Shown here: positions 48,801-60,263 of the stretch, piece by piece
Layout: each line of letters opens with the position of its first letter
Numbering within the stretch: the stretch's first letter is position 1
DNA from: Tulasnella sp. 424
Lineage: Eukaryota; Basidiomycota; Agaricomycetes; Cantharellales; Tulasnellaceae
Direction: 5' to 3'
Assembly: GCA_019633425.1 (NCBI GenBank)
Contig: WSUB01000016.1
Span: 62,001-126,000 of the forward strand
Length of the DNA stretch: 64,000 nucleotides
Program-made: the position numbers and the translations under genes
The notes under the pieces: generated by a model
The model's database searches: none
What the model saw: the letters and a program-made list of their open reading frames with translations, nothing else
What the model was told of the DNA's origin: nothing

Positions 48801-49650
48801 GGCTTGTAGAGCGGGATTGCCCAGTGAGCGCAGAACGATGTCTAGCGTCTTTTCCATCTTGTTCAGTGATCGCTGGAGAGCTTCTGATTTCCTGTACGTA
48901 AGGACAACTGTCAGTGGCTTCCCCCTGGAAACGTTAAGTGGGCCAAGGAAGCTCACTTCGTGGAACGTTTTCCCCGGTTGCTTTCCTCGAAAACGCACTG
49001 CGGAAAAGGTTGAGAAGAAGGTCCAAAAGTTGTTCGCGATAACCCATGTGGGCGAACTCACTTCGTGGCCCCCGGTCTCGCATCGCTTGCACGGTGGTCC
49101 GTTCTCCGCCCCGACGCATTTCATCTAAAGGGCAACGTTAGAGCAGGGGCAACGGGTGTAATTACAAATGAGTGGGGTACCTTGAGTCTTCGACAGACGG
49201 TGCAAGCTCTGCGGGGGGAAAGGTTTTCAGCTGAAGAGCGAAACTCTGAAAAGCGGAAGGCTCGCACCTTGACCCCCTCGTCTGCTTGATCTTCGCCTGG
49301 GAGTTGGACGCACCGCCAGCGTCCACTTCACCATCTTCGTAGTATTCCGGATCGTGATCCAGCTTGGTCTTTTTCCTTGCGGCATCACTGTCCCTGGCGG
49401 GTCGTTTCCCCGAGGCGTTACTGACGCTACCTCCTCTCGATGGATCTGGACTGTCAAGAGACGTATCCGATAGCGGCGTCGGCTGAGATTGCGGTGGAGG
49501 CGGGAACAAGCCTGCTTGGGGACCAGATAGTCCAGGTTGCGGATGGGACTGTTGTTGGTGGTAGAGAGCGGCGGCAACGCTTGGATCGATGTTGTGTGGT
49601 GGTTGGGACATATAGGGGAAAGGGAAAGGATTTGATCCAGGAGCTGACAT
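45811..49650 (-). CDS. Zn2Cys6 transcription factor with fungal-specific (MHR) domain
   Basis: A sequence-specific nuclear regulator. The ATG at 49650 gives MSAPGSNPFPFPYMSQPPHN, a Gln/Pro-rich N-terminus, then a basic stretch (GKRPARDSDAARKKTKLDHD). The zinc cluster is spread over three exons: ACTVCRRLK, MKCVGAENGPPCKRCETGGH, then CVFEESNRGKRSTK. Spacing is C-x2-C-x6-C-x8-C-x2-C-x6-C. A coiled-coil dimerisation helix follows (KSEALQRSLNKMEKTLDIVL). The MHR domain is clear around 47405-47653: TWTILGLAIRVGTDINLHRK and ERAWLLCYCLDRSFSAQMGK. The C-terminal part is Asn/Pro-rich and, through a final exon, ends ISHQFTPSQFNTAFKSGTS at 45811. The overall layout is that of regulators of nutrient or secondary metabolism, but the target pathway cannot be deduced here. 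Confidence 0.9.
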
Positions 49651-50156
49651 CTTGGATAGGACTTGTTTATGAGAGTATGCGGGGACTTGGTGTGTTTACG
49701 GGAGAGAAGAACTTCTCTGCGAGGTCGGCGAGTGTCAGGCCGTTCCGTGCAATCCGAGTGCAGGTGTGGCCTATTGGCAGTCCCTGGTGGCGGGTTTGAT
49801 GTGCTTCGGGTATAGTTGCCGAATTTATTCGGTGTGCTTCCTGTGCGTGGGGAGAGAGGCGGGAAGTTCACCGTCGGCGGGTTTGCGTGCGCAATACTCG
49901 TCTCAGTCCCGATGACAATGTCGACGCGGACCGAAGACTCGAAGCGTAGAAAATCGAACATTTGGATGTGATTATGTCATTTGTTTGTCCACCCAGATCC
50001 CAAGTTTGAGCGCGAACTGGTCTCCCTTTCTATTCAGCAAGTCGGCAGTCAGGGCTCACTCACCTCCCCTCATCCTCACACCCTCCCTCTCCTCATCGCA
50101 CCCATCGTCGGCCTTCTCTCCACTAACACTCTGAGGATCGCCGCCGGGTTTCTGCA
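49651..50156. promoter_or_regulatory. Divergent promoter region between the zinc-cluster factor and CDC4
   Basis: About 500 bases between divergent start codons. The CDC4-proximal half is C/T-rich (50060-50150). No convincing gene or repeat is visible. Confidence 0.4.
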
Positions 50157-53100
50157 ATGACCCAGCCCTTCCACCCCTCTCTAGTCCTTGGCCCATCTAA
50201 GCATACCACTGTGTACGTCCCCACACGCGCTTCTGCCCATCTGCACCGTCATTTAATACATCTTGGACGCGTAGAGTAACGACAACGACAGTCACGACAA
50301 CTAGTTATGCCCCAATCCCGTTGCCTTCGATCCCACCCCCGACCTCCCCTAAAGATCCCAAGACCTATCCTCTCTTCAACCTCAGCTTGCCAAAGTCCCT
50401 CCGCGAGTTTCCGATAGAATTCCCCGATGGCGTCAAGGCCATGTATCGCGATGGATCGATTGAAGAGTCAGATGCCAGTGACGCAACCCGCGAAGACGAA
50501 CCTTCCCAAGGCTCCTCGACCTGGTCTTCCAATATTATCGACATGTCCGACGGTAGAGACGAGGTCGTTGGTCTTCACGAAGCTGTTGAACGTCTCAATC
50601 CGCTCAGGAAAAGGCCGCTCAGTGGTGCTGAACAGTCCGTCGCGGACGTTGCCGATGATGCCATGAGGATTAGCGGTGGCGACTTGCAGGTCCACTCTCG
50701 CTACACCAATGCACCTCCAAGAAAAAAGGCTCGAGCGACGGAACAGCAGCAACCCCAACACCACGCTTCTCGCTCTGCTGCCGGTCCGCCATCGCCTCTA
50801 CCTTCGCCAAGGGCATCACCTTCCACGCCGGTGATGTGGGCTAGTCCCTCGCAGTCCCAAAGTCCGCCTGCGCCTTCGCCGCCATTCCAACCCGATATGT
50901 CCCTTACAGCCCTGTTATCTCTCCCCACTCTCGTCTCCCACTTTTCTGGTCTTCCTCCCCAACTACAATCACACATCCTGGTCTCACTGCTGCGCCAGTC
51001 GTCGCTTCCAGTTCTCCGCACATTACACGACATCATCACCCCGGTTCTTGCCCGAGACTTCCTCACCCTCCTCCCACCTGAGCTTACAGCCATCATTTTA
51101 TCGTATCTTCCCGCCAATACCCTTTTCCGCGCTTCTAGGGTCTGTAAGGCCTGGCGAACCATCATTGACGGTCATGCTCAAGTCTGGCGGGATCAAATGC
51201 GTCGGTCCAGCACCTGGTATGGTGGTCCTTCTGAGAACGCCTACGCAGACCGGATCTGGGCTCTTCGACAGAAACGTTTCGACCAGCCAGCCATACAACC
51301 CTCGATGTCACTTCCTCATCCCTACAAGCTCCTCTTCAAATCCCGGCATCTCGCCCTTACAAGGTGGCAGCAAAACAATCCCAAGAGACTGACTTTTGCC
51401 GCTCATGGTGTCAGCGTTGTCACCTGCCTTATCTTCTCCCGTCGCCGTATCATTTCAGCCTCAGATGACCATTCAATTAACATGTACTCACCCTTCACCG
51501 GCCAGCTGGTTCGTTCCTTCCCTGGGCACGAAGGAGGCGTCTGGGCACTCGCAGTGTGTTCCAGAAGACGCAAGCCACCACCTTCGCCGATTCTCACACC
51601 GGCACATTCCCCCTCCGCTCCCCGTCCCAAACCTTACTACCACGATATGCTCGTCTCGGGCTCCACGGATAGGACTGTGAGGATTTGGGACTTGCAGACT
51701 GGTCGGAACACGCATGTCTTTGGTGGCCACACGTCGACTGTCCGGTGTCTTGTTATCGCTCGACCTGTTTGGATCGATGCGGAGGATGGATCAGACAACA
51801 AGGAGAAGTGGCCGAAGCATACCATGATCGTGACTGGGAGCCGTGATAACACACTCCGCGTCTGGAGGTTGCCCGCTCCCGGAGATGAGGAGTATCGCTG
51901 CTTTGGTGCTCAAACTACCGAGGGTGATCCCTCGGACGAGGACACTAACGAAAATCCGTTCCATATGATGGCTCTCCGTGGACATGACAACGCTGTCAGG
52001 GCTCTTGCGGTTCATGGGAGGACTATTGTTTCAGGAAGTTACGACACGACCGTTCGCGTTTGGGATCTGGTTACTGGCAATTGCAAGTACGTTTTGACCG
52101 GGCATACCCAGAAAGGTCAGGATGAAGTTTCAGTCGAGCAATAGTCATAGTGCTCCTTGCTGACTTCTATTTGGTTCTTACAGTGTATTCCGTGGTCATT
52201 GATCACCTTAGGAAGCAAACATGCTCAGGCTCGATGGACGGCACCGTTCGAATCTGGTCCCTCAAAGACGGCTCCCAAATCCACGTACTCTCAGGACACA
52301 CCTCCCTGGTCGGACTGTTATCTTTATCCGCGACCACGCTGGTTTCCGCCGCCGCCGATTCGACGTTGAGGATCTGGGACCCTACCAGCGGCAAGTTGCT
52401 TCACACACTTACCGGACACACCGGGGCAATCACATGCTTCCAGCACGATGAGAACAAAGTCTTGTCTGGAAGCGACGGGACGTTGAAGATGTGGGACACG
52501 AGGGATGGAACCGTCACACGGGACTTGTTGACCGGGATCAATGGTGTCTGGCAGGTCGTGTTTGACCGCAGATTCTGCATTGCGGCCAGCAACCGTCAGG
52601 ATAGCACGTTCCTCGAGGTGTGGGACTTTGCGGGTGAGAAGGGCAACAACGATAGCGAGGAGGAGGATGATGATTTGGGAGCCGATGACGATGACAATAA
52701 CAGCGAGACGAGCGACCCGTATGACGAGCTGCGACTCGCGGAAGGAGATATCGAGGATAGTGAGAGCGACGATGACGGAGCAGGGGATGTCTTTTACGAC
52801 CCAGACGACAGCGACTTTAACATGGATTCGACGTCGGCTAGGAGCGGGACGTACAACAGCCCCACCCCGTCCCATTCCACTATGGGTGGTGGGCGGAAGG
52901 GCGTCGGTGGACGAGGTCGTCGAAGTGTCGCTCCTGCACCCTTGGACAAGATGTCTCTCGATTCTCCTGCCGAACCTGTCGCGACAATGAGCGGCAGCAG
53001 CGGCCACGCTGGAGTTCCGAACTATCCTCTCGTTTGGGGGACGCATCATGGCGTAGGATCAAGCAGCTCGAGCCATACGACGACGACCACTACGACCACC

Positions 53101-53268
53101 TCCTCGTCATCCAACTCCGCCCCAAGTCGACTCCATGATTGGACGTCGTTTGGCATTCCGTCTGGGTCCGCGGCGGGCTCAAGCTCAAGTCGGGGAGGCA
53201 CAGCGGGTGCAGGGTCGTCTTCAACCCGAACTCCTACCCAAGGGCGTTCGCAGGGACGTAGGGAGTAA
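50157..53268 (+). CDS. CDC4: F-box/WD40 substrate receptor of the SCF ubiquitin ligase (Cdc4/Fbw7-like)
   Basis: Recognises phosphorylated substrates such as cell-cycle regulators and presents them to SCF. I place the start at ATG 50157: MTQPFHPSLVLGPSKHTT, a GTACGTCC donor, then an acceptor before VYAPIPLPSIPPPTSPKDPK. The F-box is at about 51040-51190: FLTLLPPELTAIILSYLPAN, then FRASRVCKAWRTIIDGHAQV. WD40 repeats follow: VTCLIFSRRRIISASDDHSI, LVSGSTDRTVRIWDLQTG, IVTGSRDNTLRVWRLP, IVSGSYDTTVRVWDLVTGN, CSGSMDGTVRIWSLKDGS, LVSAAADSTLRIWDPTSGK and VLSGSDGTLKMWDTRDG. An intron near 52116-52183 splits repeat four from five. The C-terminal tail is acidic then Ser/Thr/Gly-rich. The seven to eight repeats match the Cdc4 propeller. 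Confidence 0.92.
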
Positions 53269-53613
53269 GGGGGTTTGAACTTTACTTGTGGATGTTCTCA
53301 GTGTTCTCGTTCGTTCTTCTTTTGAATGTTTTTTCCTTTGGTATGAAAAGGATTCTAGTATGTACCGGTAGGCTTTCACCCACGTACTTTTTTCTCTGCA
53401 GTTTAAGTTTCTGTATCATGGCTATCGATAATTAGGCGCTGTTTTTAGTGAATTTCGATCAACTGTCTGAGTGGGACCCTACGCCAATCGAAGGTTCAGA
53501 TGTCGGGCAGGGTGTAACTGATTGCCGAAGAAATTTGGTCGAATTAAACTATTGTACAGGTTCCTACTACCAGGCCGGTCTACACAACATTTTTTCTGAG
53601 ACGCAAGGAAGGT
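53269..53613. other. Convergent intergenic region
   Basis: About 345 bases between the 3' ends of CDC4 and Fpg, T-rich after the CDC4 stop (53290-53350). No gene is seen. Confidence 0.4.
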
Positions 53614-55252
53614 CTATGCAGAGTCTTCATCCTCGACCTTTCTCCGGCGTTTACTTGCACGGCCCTGTCCACGTTCAAGGGTCAACACTTTTCAACTACA
53701 AGAGTGGTAATAACGTACCTTCGGCGTTGGTTTGGGCGGGGGCGGAGCAGCCTTGGCTTTAGAAGATTTCCGTGCCCGCTTCTTCTTCGCTGAAGCTTCG
53801 TCATCATCAGTGGGTGGCTCGGAAAGCTCTGAGGATTCGGCGTTGTCTTCGTCAGCTTCCTCTTCCTCCTCTACGTCGTCTTTGGCAGCGCGTTTCTTTG
53901 ACCGCGAATTTCCAGCGCCACCCGTTCCAGCTTTCTGAACCTCCTCTACAATGGCAGACGTCCGGCCACCTACGGTGATCCATTTGATAGTGGCGGTGCG
54001 CCCGTCCGGCTGAGGAGGAACATTAGCTATCCAAGCGGACGAGGCTGGGGACAGTACAAGACCCATACCAGTACGAGAGATGGCCGCTTTCCTTTCTTCC
54101 CCTTGTCCTAAAAAACAACAATATATCAAGAGCCGCATTACAAAAGACGGATATCAACCTACCCAGCGATGACGGAAAAGCCAACCATCTGGGAACTTCT
54201 CCGAGTCGGCCTTGACATCGATGGCGGTCTTACAGACATAGACCATCTTCTCGTGCAAAGTAGCTATCTCGGCATCGCTCAGCGCATTTGCACGTTGCTC
54301 TGGATGAATGCGCGAGTGGAACAGAACTTCATCTGCCGTCGGGTACCATCCTCAGATTAGTATCATTTTCGTGGACGGGCAAGGTAGCAAGGCAAGGCGT
54401 ACCTGCGACCCAGTTTCCAACACCCGCTGAAAACGACTGATCCAACAACAGCGCCTTGATTGGCATATTTCTTTTCTTAATCAATGGAGAAAATTCTTCG
54501 AGAGGAGGCATGCTAAGAATGGGGTCAAAGCCTAGCTCTGAAACGGGCGGTTCCTTTTCAGGTGAAGCGCAAAGCCGGGCCCGGCCCAGTCTTCGAGGAT
54601 CTCGGAAAGCAATCTTAGCTGCAGGGCTGTCGTCGGTACCTGCGATATGTAGAACAAACTTCAAAATGCGCAGTCAGTCTCGACCTCGTTCCTGGTAAGT
54701 CAGGCTAGAATCACCGAGAGCGCACCTTTGTGTTCTTTGGCGGCCACTCCTCATTTCCATTGTCCTTGGGCTTCCGTTGATAGTAAGCGGGCTCTTGTCC
54801 TTGTATCTAAGCGGATTTGATATTTAGGTGTGCAAAAGAAACGGCAGCTAGAGAGCTGACAAACCTGGATCATGCCTGTCATCCCGAAGTGCAGGACTGG
54901 CATCCGACCCTCACCATCGAGAACCAGCCAGAAGACTTTGCCGTGTCTCTTGACGTCAAGAACCTTTCGGCCAGTAAGTTCTTTTGCCTATAAAGTGATT
55001 CGTTGGCTGCTGAAAACTGTGCTTAAAACGCAAGGCTCTTTCCGAATACGAACAAATGTCTCGTGGTCTGCACCGGAGAAAACGATGTTGTCTTCTACAG
55101 TATCAACTTTTTCGATGATTTTGTCCTTCGCCACGTCGCGGATGGTATCTGCTGCCCGATCGACCTCTTCCAAACGGACCAAAAAATCTCAAGAGGTTAG
55201 GATCAAATTGCCTCGGCGGGTGGTGCGCTCTCGTACCTGGAAGTTCAGGCAT
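53614..55252 (-). CDS. Formamidopyrimidine-DNA glycosylase, plant/fungal type
   Basis: A base-excision repair enzyme that removes oxidised purines and nicks the abasic site. The first exon is just MPELP (ATG 55252), joined to EVDRAADTIRDVAKDKIIEK, giving the catalytic N-terminal Pro and the following Glu. Then come AKELTGRKVLDVKRHGKVFW, LHFGMTGMIQ and FRDPRRLGRARL. The helix-two-turn-helix reads LLLDQSFSAGVGNWVA, then DEVLFHSRIHPEQRANAL. FPDGWLFRHRW and TVGGRTSAIVEEVQK match the plant/fungal group, which uses a zincless finger instead of the bacterial zinc finger. The tail is acidic then Lys-rich; an extra exon (GRASKRRRKVEDEDSA) ends at TAG 53614-53616. The tail probably directs nuclear localisation. 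Confidence 0.9.
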
Positions 55253-55461
55253 GTTGCAAGTCAGTCGCTCTTTGTATACACCAGGAGAGCTCGTAGAGAG
55301 ATTGGTATAGGGAAGACGTTCAGATCAGGAAGCGCGAAGAGGTGGTGGTGGACTCGTGAGGGGGGAGATTGTGTTTGCGAGCAATTACGATGATGGCCGC
55401 CGCTCAGGATCGGGCGTTGCACCAAATAAAAAAATCCAATTTTCACCAGTCAACCAACACC

Positions 55462-57919
55462 TCATTCCTCTTCCTCGCTAACGTCGTCACTGCCATCACC
55501 ATCACCCTCGCTTTCTTCGGCTTCATCGTCAATAAATCCTGCCAAGTCGCTGTCAGATTCGTCTTCCTCCAGCTCGTCAGATTCGTCCTCGTCTTCGTCC
55601 TCATCGCTCGTCTCCTCTTCACGGAAACGGCGAGCTTCATCACCAAGCCCACCAAGCTCGACATCTTCTATGCTACCGTCGTCGTCGTCATCCTCTATCT
55701 CTACATCCCCGTCTACATCCATCCCTGTCTCCTCTTCTTCTGAACTGTCACCCTCGACGTAGAGCATGGCCTTTCGGCGCGATTTGCCTGATGAAGACCC
55801 TGCGGCATCGTATCTTCGCATTCGTAGCTGGGAGAAGATAAGATCAAGTCGTCCATTTAACATCTGCAGCCTATCCTGCAGTGCAGAACGTGCGACCAGG
55901 GTGGCGTGCAGGGATGCCAATTTCTTGACGAGATCAGGTTGCTGGAAGCACGGATTGAATCAGCGATGAACTGAGCTATAGGTGACCCATCGACTGGGAC
56001 TTACAGTCAGAAGGAACGCTGCATGGACGAATAAAACGACGCGTATCCAGACCACAATGGTAGCCGCATAATCCGTGCTCGCTCCACCAACGCCGCCACT
56101 ACCCCCTTTGGCGAGCCGCTCGACTAGCATATCAAGCAAGGGGATAACGTGTTGTTGAAGCAGCCCTTCGACAGTCCCTTTGACAATTCTCTCGTCGGCA
56201 GTTTGCAAGCAAGTCTCCAGTAACTGCTTGTCGTTAGAGTGTAAGGCTTGGGTTAACGTCCGTGTCAGGGTAATACCCGACAGTCGACCACCCAGGGCCG
56301 AGTCCGACCTATGAACTCCCTCCGTATCTGATGGACCCTCCCCCTCCCCCTCAGCTCGCCTGTCGGCATTTAATGCTTTAAGCCTTTGACCTAGAGTCAG
56401 TTCGGCCATATCCGCGTCCAGTTCAGCATCAATCCCTTCTGGTTCGTTGTCAAAGTCGGCGCTTTCAGGCAGGGCAGCTCCTGAGCGTACTCTAGCAGCT
56501 TTATCCGAGTATCGTGGCCTGTCAATGCCCGTCTGTCGGAGAATCAGAGTATATTATCAATTTACTGGGAGCGAAACAAGTCAAGTCGTCTTTCAAGCTC
56601 ACCTCGCCACCGTCCTCGTGAAATGCGCCAATTGGTTCATGCTCGAGATGAACCTCCGGAACGAAGCTGCCGTCGTCGTCTGCGAAACGCTGAAGGTTAA
56701 GTATCTCGTTAGATTCCGTACAGTACAAAACAAGTAGAGCGGTACGTACGATAACGTCGAAAAGGGGGCGCATGGATACAACACGAGCAATATTGATGTG
56801 GCCTGGAAGTGCCTCGGCAAACTGGGCCGCAACGATGGGTGCAGAGCTGCTGGTGGATCCCGCGGCCGGAGCTTTGACAGATACAGCACATTGTGCCTGA
56901 AGGGATTTAACTTGGGAGTTGCCCCTTTTTGTTTCGTTACCGAGTTTGGCGGGTAAAGAGAGTAAGGAAAGGTTTCCTGAGTCGGATAGGGCGAAAACCG
57001 TCCGTGAAGCGGAAGTCCCAGGGAATCCTAGGCTGCGCACGCTCGAGTCTAATGGAATTGTAGCTACGAGACGCCCCGATCCAGTTTCATTTGTCGGGGA
57101 AAGTTTCCAAACTTGTCCTATTCTGTCGTTTTCGGCGATGGAGATGAATCGGTCTAGAGCTGTGGGATCCCACTGAAGTGAGGTTACTGGGGAAGCGTGG
57201 CCAGTGAAAGTGGCGAGGACAACGGGTTGCTGAATGTCCGTAGTCGATGGAGAAGTTGTTGCTTGAAGTGAGAGGAGGGATATTGTATGGTGGGCGGCGA
57301 GTACTTGCGTATTCCCATCCTTGTTTTCTACTGGGCGCAGTGCAATGCTACTGAATGGGGTGCGATCCGCCTGTTGCCAAGTTCCAACGACCTTGCTGCT
57401 TGACAAGTCCCATTCTCGAATGCATCCGTCTGCACTGGAGGCCCAGAACTTGGAGGGATCGGATACAGAGGCCGCAACGGAGAGGACGGCAGCCGTGCTT
57501 GCTGCCTGTGAAATCGTCTGGGTGACATGATTCCGAGCAGGAGAAAACAGCAGCAAAGTGCCATTCGATAGACCTAGAATGGCTACTAAAGCCGTCTTTC
57601 CCGGCTCGGCTGCATTGGTCTTTTTGGAGGACTTCTTCCTTCGTTTCCTTGGATTGCCCTCTCCGTCGCCCCCGTCCTGCAATATCGCCTCCTCCACACG
57701 GTGCCAGCAGGTCGAGGTGATCCTTCCGTTATCCACGACATGATCTGCAACAGCCTTCCCCGAGCCCGTATCGTAGACACGCAAACGATGCTTGTCTACT
57801 GCAAGAGAGAGGTAGAGAAAGTATTCTCCCTGCGGGGAGTATGTCGCCACGGAAGCGACGTCTTGAAAGAATTCCGACTTGTTAGTCGCTCTTGCTTTAG
57901 AGCTGCCGATGATAGACAT
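55462..57919 (-). CDS. UTP5: U3 snoRNP (t-UTP) subunit UTP5/WDR43
   Basis: A small-subunit processome component needed for pre-18S rRNA processing and rDNA transcription. The ATG at 57919 starts MSIIGSSKARATNKSEFFQD. One long exon encodes a WD40 propeller: LRVYDTGSGKAVADHVV, LVAILGLSNGTLLLFSPARN, FWASSADGCIREWDLSSSKV, VLATFTGHASPVTSLQWDP and RIGQVWKLSP. After three introns the C-terminal Utp12-type domain reads RTLTQALHSNDKQLLETCLQ, IVKGTVEGLLQQHVIPLLDM and LASLHATLVARSALQDRLQM. The protein ends in a long Asp/Glu-rich tail of about 100 residues with TGA at 55462-55464. The acidic tail is common in this nucleolar family. Confidence 0.9.
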
Positions 57920-58052
57920 GGCTTTTGGATGATTTAGAGTGAGTAGGCGACTCTGGGATCGTCTTTCCGAGCCGAGTTGGAAAAATAATTAGAATCGGGG
58001 CCGTGTTAACATACAGGTACAAATAGGACAGAAGCCCCTATTTCTATGGACT

Positions 58053-59415
58053 CTACAAATTGTACAGAGGCACGAGCTTGTTCAGAGCTAATGACTGCCG
58101 ACAGAGCGGGCACTCAGCCTATAAGACAGAGAAAGGTCAGATTCGCTAGTTAGGAAGCAGTCGGACCGAGAATTTGAGCGCACCTTCTCCCTTCCCCATC
58201 CGACGATGCAACTCCAACAAAATACATGTCCGCACTCGGTAGACGTGCTACCCGTCCGCTCTTCCAAGCAGAGAGGGCATTTTCTTCCCGCGCGGTCGTT
58301 TGGTGGTACTTGCGCGACATCCAGCAAAGTATGCGGGTCGGATTCCGGTTCGATAATTTCGGTAGACGATTCGGCCTGCTTTACGGCTATTGAGACCTTC
58401 GATATTGATGTCGAGTCGAGAGTGACAGGCTGAAGCGCGTTCCCCTGATCGGTTTTCTCTTCCTCGGTAGAAGCCACCGCTAATTCCTCCACAGGCTCTG
58501 TTGCTGATTTCAAGAACGAATATAATCGATGAAGGAGCCGTAAAGCGAGGAGTATGCCGAGGAAGGAGTACGTCGGTGCAGGGTTCAATGGATCTTCTGG
58601 AATCGTCGTTACCTGGCAAAGGAGGGTGTCAGATGTCACAAAACCAGGACAGCATCTATCGACCTACTTGGCGAATCCGGAAAATGCGTTTGGTGAAGTC
58701 GTAATAAGTTCCAAAGAGATAAAAGGCAGCAAGATTGATTTCGCCAACAAGCTCCACAAAGTTAGGTAGAGAAGCCAGCCATCGTGACACCCTTCCTTGG
58801 TTGCCTAGGCGTCTTCTCAGGTGCGAGACCAAGTATTGTGGGAGGGTTGAACACAGAAGAAGGAATGTTCGCAGCTGCGGTTACACCTCTTCAGTGAAGT
58901 CGCAGGCAACCCACCACCAGTTATCGCTCACCTTAGTTGTCGGTAGGTTGCGCGCGGTTGAAGAATACTGCCATATATCAACATATTCTTCGCCGAGAGT
59001 TTGAGTATCTGAACCGCGAGAGGGCGTATTTACGTCAGTCGGAAACGATGAAAGGGCATGGCGGTCACCAACTTTTTACACCAGACAGATAGCCGTAGGT
59101 GAGCTGAGTAAGGACCTCTATTTCGGGAGCCCAACGAAGTAGCCATCTGGTACCTTCAGACGCAACATGTGAGTAAAATGGTTCAAGCTAACAACGCCGA
59201 ACGACCTACCGAGCCAGGAGCGTAAAACATTGTCGACCTGCTCCCGAAGTGCAACGAAGTGGAAAAAGTCCTTCTGGTGTGCCCTAACTAAGAGACAATT
59301 GAATTGATGAGCGCATTGAAGAGGAAATGCAATCAACTTTCTCACTGATTTGTGGTTGCGTTGCTTTTGGAAAAGCATGCGACGGCGGCGTTTCTGGGGA
59401 CGCCGATGCAGACAT
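58053..59415 (-). CDS. PEX10: Peroxisome biogenesis factor 10 (RING E3 ligase)
   Basis: A peroxisomal-membrane RING ubiquitin ligase that recycles the import receptor PEX5. Exon 1 from ATG 59415 reads MSASASPETPPSHAFPKATQ and splices after PQI to IRAHQKDFFHFVALREQVDN, then VLRSWLG. The membrane part includes TQTLGEEYVDIWQYSS-type sequence near 58970-59010 and YSFLGILLALRLLHRLYSFL near 58540. The C-terminal RING is C3HC4: CPLCLEERTGSTSTECGHVF, CWSC, then after an intron AECPLCRQSL. The end is NKLVPLYNL with TAG at 58053-58055. Length, about 350 residues, and domain order fit the family. Middle exon borders (58700-59100) are the least certain. Confidence 0.9.
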
Positions 59416-59620
59416 CAGAGTGGCTCAAATTGTTAGCAGTCCAAAGAGTGGGTTTGAAGGAGATGGTCTGGGCAGGAAAAAGCCGAGAGCGGTGGAGTTG
59501 GCCGTTCACTTGAGACTTCGCCGGAGGAGATGGTGGTCGCAGGAAGGTTTCGTTGCCTGTGACCCGGAGTCACGTGCCATTCCATTTTGAACCAAATCTC
59601 TGACCGTGACCGACCACAAA
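59416..59620. promoter_or_regulatory. Bidirectional promoter between PEX10 and ROMO1/MGR2
   Basis: Two organelle genes share 205 bases of upstream DNA. No TATA-like element is obvious. Confidence 0.45.
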
Positions 59621-60263
59621 ATGCCACCGCCGCCGCCGCAACGACACCCTCAAGGCCAAGAGCCAACAGTATGGCAGAAGAGTAAGCCTCATATGAATAT
59701 GCGTGTGATGTACATTCGGTATACTGACACCTCTGTATTTTTCAGTGAAGTAGGTTCTTGCCCGTTTGACATTCCTCGGTACCAGTTAATAACCGGTGTT
59801 GCTTCGACAGAATGGGTGCTATGATGGGTGGAGGTGTAGGCCTGACTATTGGGTTCATTTTTGGCTCGTATAGTATTATTCGGTGAGCTGTTCACTGTCT
59901 GGGGTTGACCGCCGACTAACTTCGCAATCACTAGTGGTGGCGCCGGCCCACGAGGCTTCCTTGCCACCCTAAGTCAATACATGCTGGGATCGGCAGCTTC
60001 GTTCGCGTTCTTCCTCTCGATCGGCTCTGTAAGTTGGCCCTGCCCGCATTTTTGGAGCAAGTGAAACTCATCCATCGACGACCCAGATCATTCGGACAGA
60101 AGGCGAAATTCCGATCGCTCTCCAAGCTGCTCAGATGCACCTTCTTCCTCCAAAAATTGCTGCGCAGCCCCAAGGATCTGCATACGCCACTATGCGAGCA
60201 CGGTGGATGATGGAGAAGCAGCGGCAACTCTCCGAAGTGGATTCTCGAAAAGTAGCGGCTTAG
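59621..60263 (+). CDS. MGR2: Mitochondrial ROMO1/Mgr2 family protein (TIM23 complex)
   Basis: A small two-helix inner-membrane protein; in yeast Mgr2 couples TIM21 to TIM23 and gates lateral protein release. The ATG at 59621 starts MPPPPPQRHPQGQEPTVWQK. After an intron the core reads MGAMMGGGVGLTIGFIFGSY, SIIRGGAGPRGFLATLSQYM and LGSAASFAFFLSIGS. The Gly-rich helix pattern (GxxxG) is retained. The C-terminal exon gives IIRTEGEIPIALQAAQMHLL, then MRARWMMEKQRQLSEVDSRK and TAG at 60261-60263. Four exons with GT/AG ends; about 135 residues, a little longer than the human protein through both tails. The part from 59829 on is duplicated downstream. Confidence 0.9.

Noticed and set aside
48385..49128. 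Plus-strand open frame of 247 codons antisense to the zinc-cluster factor
   Set aside because: It overlaps exons with a clear Zn2Cys6 cluster and coiled coil on the other strand. Its own translation has no domain and arises from Ser/Pro/Gly-rich coding sequence read backwards.
52324..53049. Minus-strand open frame of 241 codons inside CDC4
   Set aside because: It lies antisense to WD40 repeats and the acidic tail of CDC4; it is a shadow frame produced by codon bias.
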